Assembly (NCBI RefSeq): GCF_001998865.1
Contig: NZ_CP019607.1
Span: 1,426,001 to 1,490,000, forward strand
Direction: 5' to 3'
DNA from: Tessaracoccus flavescens
GTDB taxonomy: Bacteria; Actinomycetota; Actinomycetes; Propionibacteriales; Propionibacteriaceae
Length of the DNA stretch: 64,000 bases
The notes under the pieces are model-generated. The model was not told the DNA's origin, searched no databases, and saw only the letters and a program-made list of their open reading frames with translations. The translations under genes and the position numbers were made by a program. Below are positions 28,552-37,256 of the stretch, piece after piece (the stretch's first letter is position 1; the number at the start of each line of letters is the position of its first letter).

Positions 28552-29991
28552 GTGCCAAGCCTGACCCAAGCCCAGACCAACGCGATGCAGGAACTCCTGC
28601 GCATCGCGCCAGTCATCGACGACCTTGGCAACCTCTTCTCCGACGCCGGGCACGAGATCTACCTGGTGGGCGGTTCCGTGCGCGACGCCCTGCTCGGCGT
28701 CCTCGGGCACGATCTCGACTTCACCACCTCGGCCTCGCCCGATCAGACCGAGGCCCTGCTGAAGCAGTTCACCCCGACCACCTGGGCGATCGGCAAGGAG
28801 TTCGGCACCATCGGGGCGCTCAAGCGCTCCGAGGGCAACGACTGGCAGATCGAGGTCACCACCTTCCGCGCCGACGTCTACCGCAGCGAGTCCCGCAAGC
28901 CGGAGGTCGCCTTCGGCGACAACATCGACGGCGACCTGGTGCGTCGCGACTTCACGGTCAACGCGATGGCCATCAACATCGCCACGCGCGCCTTCGTCGA
29001 CCCCTACGGCGGCCTCGACGACCTGGCCGACGGCATCCTGCGCACGCCGTCGACGCCCGAGATCAGCTTTTCCGACGATCCCCTGCGCATGCTGCGCGCC
29101 GCCCGCTTCGCCGCCCGGCTCGGCTTCTCGGTCGAACCCGGCGTCGTCCAGGCGATGAAGGAGATGGCCGAGCGGATCGACATCGTCTCCGTCGAGCGGA
29201 TCCAGGCCGAACTGACCGGCCTGCTGCTGACCGACTCGCCGCGCGAGGGTATCGACCTGCTCGTGCGCACCGGGCTGGCCGACCGGTTCCTCCCCGAGCT
29301 GCCCGCGCTGCAGCTCGAGGTCGACGAGCACGCCCGCCACAAGGACGTCTACGAGCACTCCCTGACCGTGCTCGACCAGGCCATCGAGCTGGAGAAGGCA
29401 CGCGGCCACGAGCCGGACATCGTCAACCGGCTCGCGGCCCTGCTGCACGACATCGGCAAGCCGGCCACGAGGCGCTTCGAGGGTCCGAAGGTGACGTTCC
29501 ACCACCATGACGTGGTCGGCGCGAAGCTGGTCACCAAGCGGCTCAAGGCCCTCTCGTACCCGACTCACGTCGTGAAGTCGGTGGCGAAGCTGATCGATCT
29601 GCACCTGCGCTTCCACGGCTACTCCGACGGCGGGTGGAGCGACGCGGCCGTCCGTCGCTACGTGCGCGACGCGGGCGACGAACTCGAGCGGCTGCACATC
29701 CTGACGCGTGCCGACTGCACCACGCGCAACCGTCAGCGCGCGACGCGGCTGCGTCGCGCCTACGAGGAGCTGGAGTGGCGGATCGACGAGCTCGCCGCCC
29801 AGGAGGAGCTCAACTCGCTTCGCCCCCATCTGGACGGGACCCAGATCATGGAGGTGCTCGACCTCAAGCCGGGCCGAGAGGTGGGCCAGGCTTACGCCTT
29901 CCTGCTCGAACACCGCACCGAACACGGCCCGATCCCCGAGGACGAGGCGGTCGACCTGCTGCGCGCCTGGTGGGCCGAGCGCAACGGCTAG
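28552..29991 (+). CDS. cca: CCA tRNA nucleotidyltransferase
   Basis: 479 residues from GTG 28552; an ATG at 28585 is an alternative. The nucleotidyltransferase head has LVGGSVRDALLG, the metal-binding D-L-D-F-T-T, R-R-D-F-T-V-N-A-M-A and DPLRMLRAARFAARLGF, typical of class II CCA-adding enzymes. A central HD domain follows (LLHDIGKPATR, then the long insertion with H-H-D-V-V-G-A). It adds or repairs the 3'-CCA of tRNAs. The stop codon TAG lies in the CTAG tetranucleotide duplicated by the adjacent insertion element, so the reading frame just survived the insertion: the last residues are A-E-R-N-G. Any downstream terminator has been displaced. Domain set is complete. Confidence 0.95.
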   Translation: MPSLTQAQTNAMQELLRIAPVIDDLGNLFSDAGHEIYLVGGSVRDALLGVLGHDLDFTTSASPDQTEALLKQFTPTTWAIGKEFGTIGALKRSEGNDWQIEVTTFRADVYRSESRKPEVAFGDNIDGDLVRRDFTVNAMAINIATRAFVDPYGGLDDLADGILRTPSTPEISFSDDPLRMLRAARFAARLGFSVEPGVVQAMKEMAERIDIVSVERIQAELTGLLLTDSPREGIDLLVRTGLADRFLPELPALQLEVDEHARHKDVYEHSLTVLDQAIELEKARGHEPDIVNRLAALLHDIGKPATRRFEGPKVTFHHHDVVGAKLVTKRLKALSYPTHVVKSVAKLIDLHLRFHGYSDGGWSDAAVRRYVRDAGDELERLHILTRADCTTRNRQRATRLRRAYEELEWRIDELAAQEELNSLRPHLDGTQIMEVLDLKPGREVGQAYAFLLEHRTEHGPIPEDEAVDLLRAWWAERNG

Positions 29992-30006
29992 GAGGGCGCT
30001 GAACAA
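29992..30006 (+). repeat. Left inverted repeat of the IS1182-type element
   Basis: GAGGGCGCTGAACAA, paired with the right end at 31866-31880 with three mismatches. It directly follows the CTAG that supplies the cca stop codon. Confidence 0.7.
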
Positions 30007-30185
30007 GGTGTGATCTGAGGCGGGTATGGCGTGAGGGGGGCGGGCGGAGCGCCGCCAAGGCCGTCTTTGCGGCAGTGAGGTCAGCACCCTGGGGTGCGAC
30101 AGTCGGGGTCGTTCCGCCCGCCTGAGGCCATCCTGCGCTCGATCGGGGCGGCGTGGCAAGGGCCCAGCGGCCCCCGGTCCCACCC

Positions 30186-31816
30186 TCAGGCGATGGCCCA
30201 GGTCCCGTCCTGGACGGTGAGCCCGAGGTTGAGGAGGCGTCGCAGGTTGAGACCGGCGGCGCGGTGGTGCAGCCAGGCGTCGTTCTTGGCCACGCCCCGG
30301 TAGGGCACGCGGCGTGCTCCGCGCGTGAGCCAGGCGATGGAGCGTTCGACCATCGGCCGGTGCCGTCGGTAGACGGCCTGGAAGTCCGGGTCGGTGGCTC
30401 GTTCGCGGTGCTGTCGTTGGAGCTGGTGGTGCTCACCCAGGGTGACCTTGCGGCCACGTTCGGCGGTGGTGCACCGCTGCCGCAGCGGACAGCCGGCGCA
30501 CGCGGCGCCGAAGGTCACCTTGCCCTTGGCACTGACGCCGCGGGTGAGCCCGGCCGGGCAGGTCAACGTCCCGGCGACCGGGTCGTGGATGAAGTCGTCC
30601 AGGGTGAACCCGCCCTCGACAGCCGGCCGCAGCGGCCAGGGTTTGAGGACCGGTTCCCACTTGCGGGCATCGAGCGTGGCCAGCATGTCACCGGAGGCGT
30701 AGGCGGAGTCGCCGAGCACCTGCACCGGCGCGTCAGGGGTGGCGGTGAGGGTGGAGTCGGTGGTGACCAGGTCGGCACCCACCGCGGCGTCGGAGTGCTC
30801 GGCCCCGTTGGTCTTCGTCAGCTTCACATCGTCATCAGCCCGGTGTCCGGCTCGACGACGACATGGGCCTTGAACCCGTCCTGACGCCGTTCGCGGGTCT
30901 TGTGCGCGTGCCGGGCATCGGGGTCGACGGTGGAGATCATCCGGTCCGGCGCGGTCTTGCGGGCGATGCGCCACCGCCCGTCGGTGCCGTCGGAACCCTC
31001 CGCCGGCTCGACGTCCTGCCCGGCGACCAACGCCAGCAGCGCGAGGGCCTCGGCCGGTTTCCCACCCGCCTCGGACAGCAGCGCCAGGCCGTCCGGGTCG
31101 CCGTGCTCGTCGTGGTGGGCGGCGTCGAGAGCGGCCAGCAGGGCCAGGGCGTCGCCCACCAGTGCGCTCACCAGCTCGGTCCGGGCGGCCTCGTCCTCCC
31201 AGGCGATCCGCGGCTTGCCAGCGACCGTGTAGTCACCGCCGGTGACCTCGGCCAACCGGGTGCACTCCTGGACCACCAGTGCGTGCGCGCCCGGCACGTC
31301 GCGGCCGACCCGGCGGATCGAGGCGATCAGCTGGGTGACCGTGTCCTGCCGGGCGACCGCGTCGTCGAGCACCGTGGAGTCCAACGCCCGCCGCGTCTTG
31401 CCCGACAGGACACCGGTAGCCATGACGACCTCGCGGACCGCCTCGAAGATCCGGTCCGGACGTTCGCTGGCGGCCAGCCGCTTACGCCAGTACGTCAACG
31501 TCGAAGGGTGGAACCCGGCCCCGTCGACCGCGTACCCGCACGCGGCCTTCCAGCGCAGGTCGAACGTGAGCGCCTCGACCGCTTCCCTGTCAGAGTGCCC
31601 GTACAAGGACTGCAGCACCAGCACCGAGGCGATGACCTCTGGCGGGATCGAGGGCCGACCCCGCCCCGAGGGAAACAGGTCGGCGAACAGCTCCGGCGGG
31701 AACAACCGCAACCGGTGCTCGGCCAGGAACGCGAACACGCTCCCCGGCACCAACAGATGTCCCGCCAACGCCTCCACGTCCAACAGCTCCCGCTGCCGAT
31801 CAGCCTCACCCTGCAT
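30186..31816 (-). pseudogene. IS1182-family transposase, single frameshift
   Basis: The first piece (31816 to about 30835) begins MQGEADRQRELLDVEALAG and has the N-terminal DUF772-like region: FLAEHRLRLFPPELFADLFP, GRPSIPPEVIASVLVLQ, LYGHSDREAVEALTFDLRWK, and a first catalytic Asp in R-A-L-D-S-T-V-L-D-D. It reaches GFKAHVVVEPDTGLMT and stops. The second piece continues with DVKLTKTNGAEHSDA in the next frame, then VLGDSAYASGDM with the second Asp and the C-terminal DDE_Tnp_1-type domain with CPAG, CAGCPLRQRC cysteines and RRHRPMVERSIAWL with the Glu. One missing base near 30835 (ATGACGATG instead of ATGACCGATG) explains the break; joined length is about 543, as expected. Likely inactive unless the base is a sequencing error. 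Confidence 0.85.
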
Positions 31817-31865
31817 GAAACAAGGATCGCAAGCCCACCCCGATCAGCACCCCGCGACGCGCGGG

Positions 31866-31880
31866 TTATTCAGCACCGTC
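31866..31880 (-). repeat. Right inverted repeat of the IS1182-type element
   Basis: Reads GACGGTGCTGAATAA on the minus strand, matching the left end at 12 of 15 positions. CTAG follows at 31881-31884. Confidence 0.7.
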
Positions 31881-31923
31881 CTAGGGCCACACCGCGTCCT
31901 TGCCGTGACCCACCGATGCGGGC

Positions 31924-33558
31924 TCAGCGGCGGAAGGACCCCGTCGTGGTCGACTCCGGGGTCGACGCAAGGCAGTGGAACAACCGGCTTCCGCCCTCGA
32001 AGGAGGCCTCGCTCGGAGGCAGCACCTGAATGTCGAAAGTGTCGGCAGGCAGGCCGGTGTAGGTCCCGAGGTTGGCGTAGGTGCACGCCTCGATGACCGC
32101 CGGGTCGTTGGCCACGTCGTCGATGTTTGCCGAGGCGATGTCGTCGTCGAGCGAGCCGTACGCGAACGCCTCCCAGGCGTGTTCCTCCGAGCAGTCGACC
32201 TGGTTCGCGGTGTAGAACCCGCTGATCGTGACGAGGCCACCGAAACAGGTCGGGGTGGACGGTACGAGCACCCCCTCTGGGAGGCTCGGGTCCAGCGGGC
32301 TCGGCTCCGACTCGGTCGGCGCCGGGGGCTCGAGCTCAGACTCCTCGGGCGAGAGTTCGGGCGACTTGGGCGTGCTGTCGACCGGCGTGGTGTCCGAGAC
32401 GGGTGGCGTGTCGGCGGCGTTGGTGCCTCCGAGGAGCTGCGCGGTGGCGAAGACGCCACCACCGACGGCGACGAGCGCAAGGGCCCCGACGACGACCGGC
32501 CACGCCCGACGTGGGCGGGTCGCGCCGTCGATCGAGGCGGCGAATGGCTGCGGAGCACTCCCCGGCGAACTCAGCGGGGCGTTGGGCGTCGGAGGGAGCG
32601 GCGGACCGCCACCGGAGCCGGGGGTCGGCGTCGCCGCGGGAAACTTCTGCCTCTGCAGCTGCCCGGGGGTGAGGCGGGTCACCTCCGAACCGGCAAGCAC
32701 GTTGTGCGGCCGCCCCAACTGGCCGCGCAGCTCGAGCAGTGCGGAGTTGAGTTCGGAGCCGTCCGCGAAACGCAGCTCGGCCTGCGGCGCGGTGGCCCGC
32801 CAGATGATGCTGAGCAGCGGGTCGGAGCCCTGGATGTGCGGGGCGGCAGGCAGCGGGCGGTACAGCGTCTGGATGATCTCGGCGACGGTCTGCGGAGAGC
32901 CGTCCTCCTGATGCCGTGGCGCGACGCCGGTCAGCACCGAGTAGAGGGTGGCGCCGAGCGCCCAGACGTCGGCGCGCTTGGACGGCTTGGCCTGCTCGAA
33001 GGCCTCGGGCGCGGCGTAGGCAGGGGTGAGGGCCTCGAGCGTGACGGAGACCTCCCCCTCGGCGGGGAGGGCGGCGAGGCCGAAGTCTCCGAGGCGTGGG
33101 GTGCCGTACGGGTCGATCAGGATGTTCGACGGCTTGATGTCGCGGTGCAGGATGCCCTTCTCATGGGCCGCGGCGAGGGCGCTGGAGATGGCGATGCCCA
33201 GCTCGACCACATCGGGGGCTGGCATCGGGCCGCTCCGCTTCACCAGTTGCCCCACCGACCCGTTGTCGCACAGTTCCATCACGAGATAGGGGCGGTTGTC
33301 GCGCGTCGTGCCCGCATCGATCAGCGAGACGACGTGCGGATGAGAGGAGATCAGCGCCGAGGCGGTGGACTCCCGCAGGAAGCGTCGCTGGTTGCGTTCG
33401 TCGTCGAGGACCCGGGAGTCGATCTTGATCGCGACCTCACGGTCGAGCGAGATCTGCCGTGCGCGATAGACGGTGGCGAACCCGCCCTTGCCGATCGCGG
33501 CGCCCAACTCGAAGCCAGGAACGAGGCCCTCGGGCCCGTGCTGAACTCGGTTGGACAT
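31924..33558 (-). CDS. Membrane Ser/Thr protein kinase with extracytoplasmic domain
   Basis: 544 residues from ATG 33558, with AGGAG 6 bases upstream. The kinase domain has IGKGGFATVYRA (Gly loop), Lys45 in V-A-I-K, HRDIKPSNIL with Asp140, DFG at 158-160 and an activation segment ending TPAYAAPE. A Pro-rich juxtamembrane region precedes one helix (about 358-378). Outside the cell is a Pro/Glu/Ser linker, then a domain with CFGGLVTISGFYTANQVDCSEEHAWE and two further Cys, resembling septum-formation-type domains. Such Hanks kinases relay envelope signals by phosphorylating cytoplasmic targets. It is divergent from marR; the IS element lies just beyond its stop, so an original terminator may be lost. 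Confidence 0.93.
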   Translation of the reverse strand: MSNRVQHGPEGLVPGFELGAAIGKGGFATVYRARQISLDREVAIKIDSRVLDDERNQRRFLRESTASALISSHPHVVSLIDAGTTRDNRPYLVMELCDNGSVGQLVKRSGPMPAPDVVELGIAISSALAAAHEKGILHRDIKPSNILIDPYGTPRLGDFGLAALPAEGEVSVTLEALTPAYAAPEAFEQAKPSKRADVWALGATLYSVLTGVAPRHQEDGSPQTVAEIIQTLYRPLPAAPHIQGSDPLLSIIWRATAPQAELRFADGSELNSALLELRGQLGRPHNVLAGSEVTRLTPGQLQRQKFPAATPTPGSGGGPPLPPTPNAPLSSPGSAPQPFAASIDGATRPRRAWPVVVGALALVAVGGGVFATAQLLGGTNAADTPPVSDTTPVDSTPKSPELSPEESELEPPAPTESEPSPLDPSLPEGVLVPSTPTCFGGLVTISGFYTANQVDCSEEHAWEAFAYGSLDDDIASANIDDVANDPAVIEACTYANLGTYTGLPADTFDIQVLPPSEASFEGGSRLFHCLASTPESTTTGSFRR

Positions 33559-33627
33559 GGTGCTCCTGAGGCGTCGGTGTTGTGAGGCGAGTGTATCGGC
33601 CGCCCAGTCCTCCACCATCTGGTTGAG

Positions 33628-33649
33628 TCTTCATCAAACCCGGTGAAGA
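33628..33649. promoter_or_regulatory. Imperfect palindrome, candidate MarR operator
   Basis: TCTTCATC-AAACCC-GGTGAAGA, arms matching at 7 of 8 positions, ends 16 bases before the marR start. A TATATG -10-like hexamer sits at 33652-33657, so a bound dimer would block the promoter. Autoregulation is typical of MarR-efflux operons; this site is inferred. Confidence 0.5.
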
Positions 33650-33665
33650 GATATATGCTTGCACC

Positions 33666-34112
33666 ATGCAAATAAACCAGGGTCTGTCTGAAGAGCTGTT
33701 CCGGCTCTTCTCCAACCTCGGTCAGGCGGCACACCAGACGTCGGCGAAGGCCCTCGCGAGCCCCATCCAGTTCACGCTCATGGTCACCCTCGCCGACCGG
33801 CCCCGCCGCGGAAGCGATCTCGTCGAGGTCGTCGGACTCGACCAGTCGACGATCTCGCGCCGGATCGCCGGACTGTGCGACGCCGGCCTCGCGGAACGGA
33901 TCCCCGACCCGGTCGACGGCCGTGCCCAGTTGACGCGGCTCACCCCGGCGGGCCTTCAGCTCATCGAGGCCGAACGCGCCCGCCGCGTCCGCACCGTCAC
34001 CGACGCACTCGACGACTGGTCGGACGGTGACCGCGCCGACCTCTCCCGCCTGCTTTCACAGCTCAATTCCTCGCTCGAGGCTCGCCGCGGCCTCGGCCTC
34101 CAAGGAGACTAG
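33666..34112 (+). CDS. MarR-family transcriptional regulator
   Basis: 148 residues. Winged helix-turn-helix of the MarR family: helix 3-4 with RPRRGSDLVEVVGLDQSTISRRI, recognition helix ending IAGLCDAGLAERIPDP, and a wing with D-G-R-A-Q-L-T-R-L-T, followed by the long dimerisation helices. The stop TAG is immediately followed by the ATG of the exporter gene, so the two are cotranscribed and coupled. It probably represses the exporter and releases on binding a drug-like ligand. A palindrome lies in the promoter region. ATG 33666 is the first start after the -10-like sequence and has no strong ribosome-binding site. Confidence 0.92.
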   Translation: MQINQGLSEELFRLFSNLGQAAHQTSAKALASPIQFTLMVTLADRPRRGSDLVEVVGLDQSTISRRIAGLCDAGLAERIPDPVDGRAQLTRLTPAGLQLIEAERARRVRTVTDALDDWSDGDRADLSRLLSQLNSSLEARRGLGLQGD

Positions 34113-36182
34113 ATGTCTGAACCAACCGAGACCTTTCGTCTCTCACCCGAGTCGAAACGCGTCTTCATCGGCCTGATCATCGGCATGTTCGCGGCGTCGA
34201 TCAGCCAGACGATCGTCGGCCCGGCGATGCCCCGCATCGTCGCCGAACTGGGCGGCATGGAGCACTACTCGTGGGTCGCGACCGCGGCAATGCTCATGTC
34301 GGCCGTGGTCGTCCCCATCGCGGGAAAGCTCTCCGACCAGTACGGGCGCCGTCCGTTCTTCCTCGCCGGCCTGATCATCTTCATGATCGGGTCGCTGCTT
34401 TCGGGTCTTTCCGCGAACTTCTGGATGCTCGTCGCCGGGCGCGCCATCCAGGGCATGGGCATGGGCACGATCATGCCGCTGTCGCAGACCATCATCGGCG
34501 ACATCATTCCGGCCCGTCAGCGCGGCAAGTACCAGGGCATCATGGGCGCCGTCTTCGGCCTGACCTCGGTCGCCGGCCCGCTCGCAGGCGGCGTGATCAC
34601 CGACAACCTCGGTTGGCGCTGGCTGTTCTTCATCGCTCTGCCGGTCGGCATCGCAGCGTTCATCCTGGTCGCCCTGTTCCTGCACCCGCCGCACACCCCA
34701 CGCGACGCGAAGGTCGACGTCGCAGGCATGGTGACGCTCAGCGCCGCGCTCGTCGCGATCCTGCTGGCCACCAGCTGGGGAGGCACCACCTACCCGTGGG
34801 CCTCGCCGATGATCATCGGCCTGTACGTCGTGGGTGCGTTGCTGCTCGCGCTGTTCATCTTCATCGAGACGAGAGCCGAGGAGCCGGTGCTCCCGCTGCG
34901 TCTGTTCCGCTCGTCGATCTTCACCCTCACCAACATCGCGGTGTTCGCCTTCGCGATGCTGATGTTCGGCGCCATCATTTACATCCCCGTCTACGCGCAG
35001 GGTGCGCTCGGCGTCAACGCGACCAGCTCGGGCCTGATCCTGATGCCGCTGATGATCACGTTCGTGGTGCTCGGCATCGTGACCGGCCAGGTCGTGACCC
35101 GCACCGGCCGCTACAAGGAACTGATGCTCGCCGGCATCGTGATCATGGGCGTCGGCGTGGCCTTCCTGACCCGGCTCAACCACACCTCGACCCCGTGGCA
35201 GCTGTCGCTCGCGATGGTGATCCTCGGCACCGGCATGGGCATGGTCTCGCAGCAGTACGTCCTGGTGATCCAGAACGCCTCCACCAGGCGGGACCTCGGG
35301 GTGGCGACGGCGTCGACCCAGTTCTTCCGCAACGTCGGTTCGACCGTCGGCGTTGCGCTGATGGGCACCGTGATGAACTCCGGTCTGCAGCAGGCGATCG
35401 CCTCCCATCTCCCCGAGGGCGCGGGCTGGGCGCGGCCGGAGGGCGGGCTCGACGCCGGCTCCGTGCTCGACCCGACGGCGCTCAGCGGGCTGCCTCCCGT
35501 GGTGGCCGACGCGGTGCGTCAAGGCATCGCCGACCAGCTGCACTGGGTGTTCCTGCTCCTGTACCCGCTGCTGGCGATCCAGTTCATCGCGACGTTCTTC
35601 ATCAAGGTCCTTCCCCTGCGCGAGACGCTCGACGACCCCGGGCGCGAGATGCTCGACTCGATGGCCCAGACCGCCGCCCATGAGGGCGACGTGGTGCCGG
35701 TGTTCCACTCCTCCAGCACCACAGGCGCCAGGTCACGCGAGCGCGTCATGGGCTACCGGTTCCATCTGATGGCGGAGCAGTCCGAACAGCCGCAGCACAC
35801 CATGCTTCGCCGCGCCGTCGAGGAGATCGGCTCCGGCGACCTGGTCCGCGGGCAACGGCTGCTCCACATCGCGGGCGACATGCTCGTCACGGAGGATCCG
35901 GAGATCGCAGCCGACCGCGAGAAGTACGCGGCCGAGGTCGCCTCGAGGGTCAAGGGCGGATCGATCCTGTCGCCCGACCTGCGGATCGACCTCGCCACCG
36001 TCTTGTCCGACGTCGACCGCAGCGCCGTCGTGGGGAGCGTCGAGCCGACGGTGGCCGAGCAGCACGTGGCGGTCGACGTGAGCCGCCTCCAGGAGGCCGC
36101 GACCGACCTCGCGGTCGCGTTCCTCGCCGACATCTCAGGCCGGAGCGGTCGGCTCAACCGCACGGACGACGAGCGGGTCTGA
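34113..36182 (+). CDS. MFS drug exporter (DHA2/EmrB-type, 14 helices) with C-terminal cytoplasmic domain
   Basis: 689 residues. The N-terminal about 500 residues are a 14-helix MFS exporter: motif A-like GKLSDQYGRRPFFLAG, motif C-like GPLAGGVITDNLGWRWLFFIALPVG and a late ASTQFFRNVGSTVGVALMGT. It would export drugs or metabolites using the proton gradient. The remaining about 180 residues are hydrophilic: YRFHLMAEQSEQPQHTMLRRAVEE onward to G-R-L-N-R-T-D-D, containing an AADREKYAAEVASR helix. Such a long tail is not usual in the family and may be a regulatory or partner-binding domain. AAGGAG lies 6 bases before its ATG, inside the marR end. A strong hairpin follows the stop. Confidence 0.93.
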   Translation: MSEPTETFRLSPESKRVFIGLIIGMFAASISQTIVGPAMPRIVAELGGMEHYSWVATAAMLMSAVVVPIAGKLSDQYGRRPFFLAGLIIFMIGSLLSGLSANFWMLVAGRAIQGMGMGTIMPLSQTIIGDIIPARQRGKYQGIMGAVFGLTSVAGPLAGGVITDNLGWRWLFFIALPVGIAAFILVALFLHPPHTPRDAKVDVAGMVTLSAALVAILLATSWGGTTYPWASPMIIGLYVVGALLLALFIFIETRAEEPVLPLRLFRSSIFTLTNIAVFAFAMLMFGAIIYIPVYAQGALGVNATSSGLILMPLMITFVVLGIVTGQVVTRTGRYKELMLAGIVIMGVGVAFLTRLNHTSTPWQLSLAMVILGTGMGMVSQQYVLVIQNASTRRDLGVATASTQFFRNVGSTVGVALMGTVMNSGLQQAIASHLPEGAGWARPEGGLDAGSVLDPTALSGLPPVVADAVRQGIADQLHWVFLLLYPLLAIQFIATFFIKVLPLRETLDDPGREMLDSMAQTAAHEGDVVPVFHSSSTTGARSRERVMGYRFHLMAEQSEQPQHTMLRRAVEEIGSGDLVRGQRLLHIAGDMLVTEDPEIAADREKYAAEVASRVKGGSILSPDLRIDLATVLSDVDRSAVVGSVEPTVAEQHVAVDVSRLQEAATDLAVAFLADISGRSGRLNRTDDERV

Positions 36183-36203
36183 TCGACCACCCGAGGCCAT
36201 GAT

Positions 36204-36233
36204 GGCGGCATCGCGCTCAGGCGCGGTGCCGCC
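36204..36233 (+). terminator. Terminator of the marR-MFS operon
   Basis: A 13-bp stem (GGCGGCATCGCGC with GCGCGGTGCCGCC, one G-T pair) and loop TCAG lies 22 bases after the exporter stop codon. Confidence 0.7.
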
Positions 36234-36281
36234 GTCGGCGTCCCCCGTCCGCTGCCGAAGCGCCACGGATAGGGTTGCCTC

Positions 36282-37226
36282 ATGCGAACCCTGCGGACCG
36301 TGACCATGAACACCGGCTACGACGACTACTACAGCGTCAGCGGCCTCAGCTGGGGCGGCCGCGGCACCCAGCACAGGTTCGTGAGCGTCTGCTCGGGCAA
36401 GGGGATCAGCTGCGCGAGGACCGCGACCGCGCTGGCCATCCCCCACGTGGCCTACGGACTGATCGGGGAGCACGACCACGACGACTTCTCCAGGCGGCTC
36501 GCGGACGAGCACATCGAGCACCGCCTGTTCCGCGTTCCGGGCACCGCGCGCCACAACCTCACCCTCGTCGACGCCACGGGCGAGAAGGTGGCGGCCCACT
36601 TCATGGCGTCCGGTTACAGCTTCGACTCGCCCATGGTGGTCGCCCCCATGGTCGAGACGGTGCTCGCCGAGACCCGCCCGGGCGACATCGTGACGTTGAA
36701 CGGTTCGACGTCAAAGGGGCTCGCGTCGCAGACCTGGGCCGCGCTCGCCGCCGGCCTGATCGAGCGAGGCGCAGACGTCATCGTCGACGCCCAGAACGAG
36801 GCCCTCATGGATGCGCTGGAGGTGCGTGGCGTGCTCGCCTTCAAGCCGAACGACGACGAGATCATGGCGATCCCCGCCGTCGCGGAGGCATACGACCATG
36901 TCGGCGCGGCCCTCGACCTGTTCCGCTCCGCCGGGGTGAGGATCCCGCTGGTGTCGCTGGGCGCGGACGGCGTGCAGTACCTCGACGAGTCCGGGAAGCG
37001 GATCCATGCGACGTGCCGCGTCGAGGCACCGATCCAGTCGGTGATGGCCGGCGACGCGTTCGTCGCGGGCTTCGTGTGGGGCGTGATGAGCAGCCAGGAC
37101 CAGCAGGAGTGGGTGCGCCACGGGCTCGCCGCCGCAGCCGCCCACGTCGCAGGTCTCACCGGTGACGGCCTCCTCGCCCGCGCGAAGGCCAACCTCTCCG
37201 AGGTGCGGTTCGAGCCGGTGGGCTGA
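36282..37226 (+). CDS. PfkB-family sugar kinase (1-phosphofructokinase/LacC-like)
   Basis: 314 residues. The order of motifs fits the PfkB ribokinase superfamily, subgroup of 1-phosphofructokinase and tagatose-6-phosphate kinase: TVTMNTGYDDYY at the N-terminus (where these enzymes have T-L-N-P-A-x-D), C-S-G-K-G-I-S-C-A-R-T-A (P-G-G-K-G-x-N-V-A-R in most), F-K-P-N-D-D-E (K-P-N-x-x-E) and the catalytic S-V-M-A-G-D-A-F-V-A-G-F. The catalytic Asp and anion-hole Gly are kept, but the first Gly of GAGD is Met-Ala here and several substrate-side residues differ, so the substrate may be unusual. It stands alone between the exporter terminator and the convergent VanZ gene. Confidence 0.85.
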   Translation: MRTLRTVTMNTGYDDYYSVSGLSWGGRGTQHRFVSVCSGKGISCARTATALAIPHVAYGLIGEHDHDDFSRRLADEHIEHRLFRVPGTARHNLTLVDATGEKVAAHFMASGYSFDSPMVVAPMVETVLAETRPGDIVTLNGSTSKGLASQTWAALAAGLIERGADVIVDAQNEALMDALEVRGVLAFKPNDDEIMAIPAVAEAYDHVGAALDLFRSAGVRIPLVSLGADGVQYLDESGKRIHATCRVEAPIQSVMAGDAFVAGFVWGVMSSQDQQEWVRHGLAAAAAHVAGLTGDGLLARAKANLSEVRFEPVG

Positions 37227-37256
37227 CCCGGTAGGCCGGAGGGCACGGTTGGGGCT

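Larger units (their letters stand above)
29992..31880. mobile_element. IS1182-type insertion sequence, 1889 bp
   Basis: Bounded by imperfect inverted repeats (29992-30006 GAGGGCGCTGAACAA and the complement of 31866-31880, 12 of 15 matching) and flanked by CTAG on both sides (29988-29991, 31881-31884), a likely 4-bp target duplication. Inside is one minus-strand transposase with a frameshift. The element separates cca from the Ser/Thr kinase gene. The 180 bases between the left repeat and the transposase end hold no other gene. Confidence 0.8.

Noticed and set aside
30820..30850. Programmed frameshift in the IS1182-type transposase
   Set aside because: This family normally has one continuous frame, no slippery heptamer is seen, and a single missing C explains the break.
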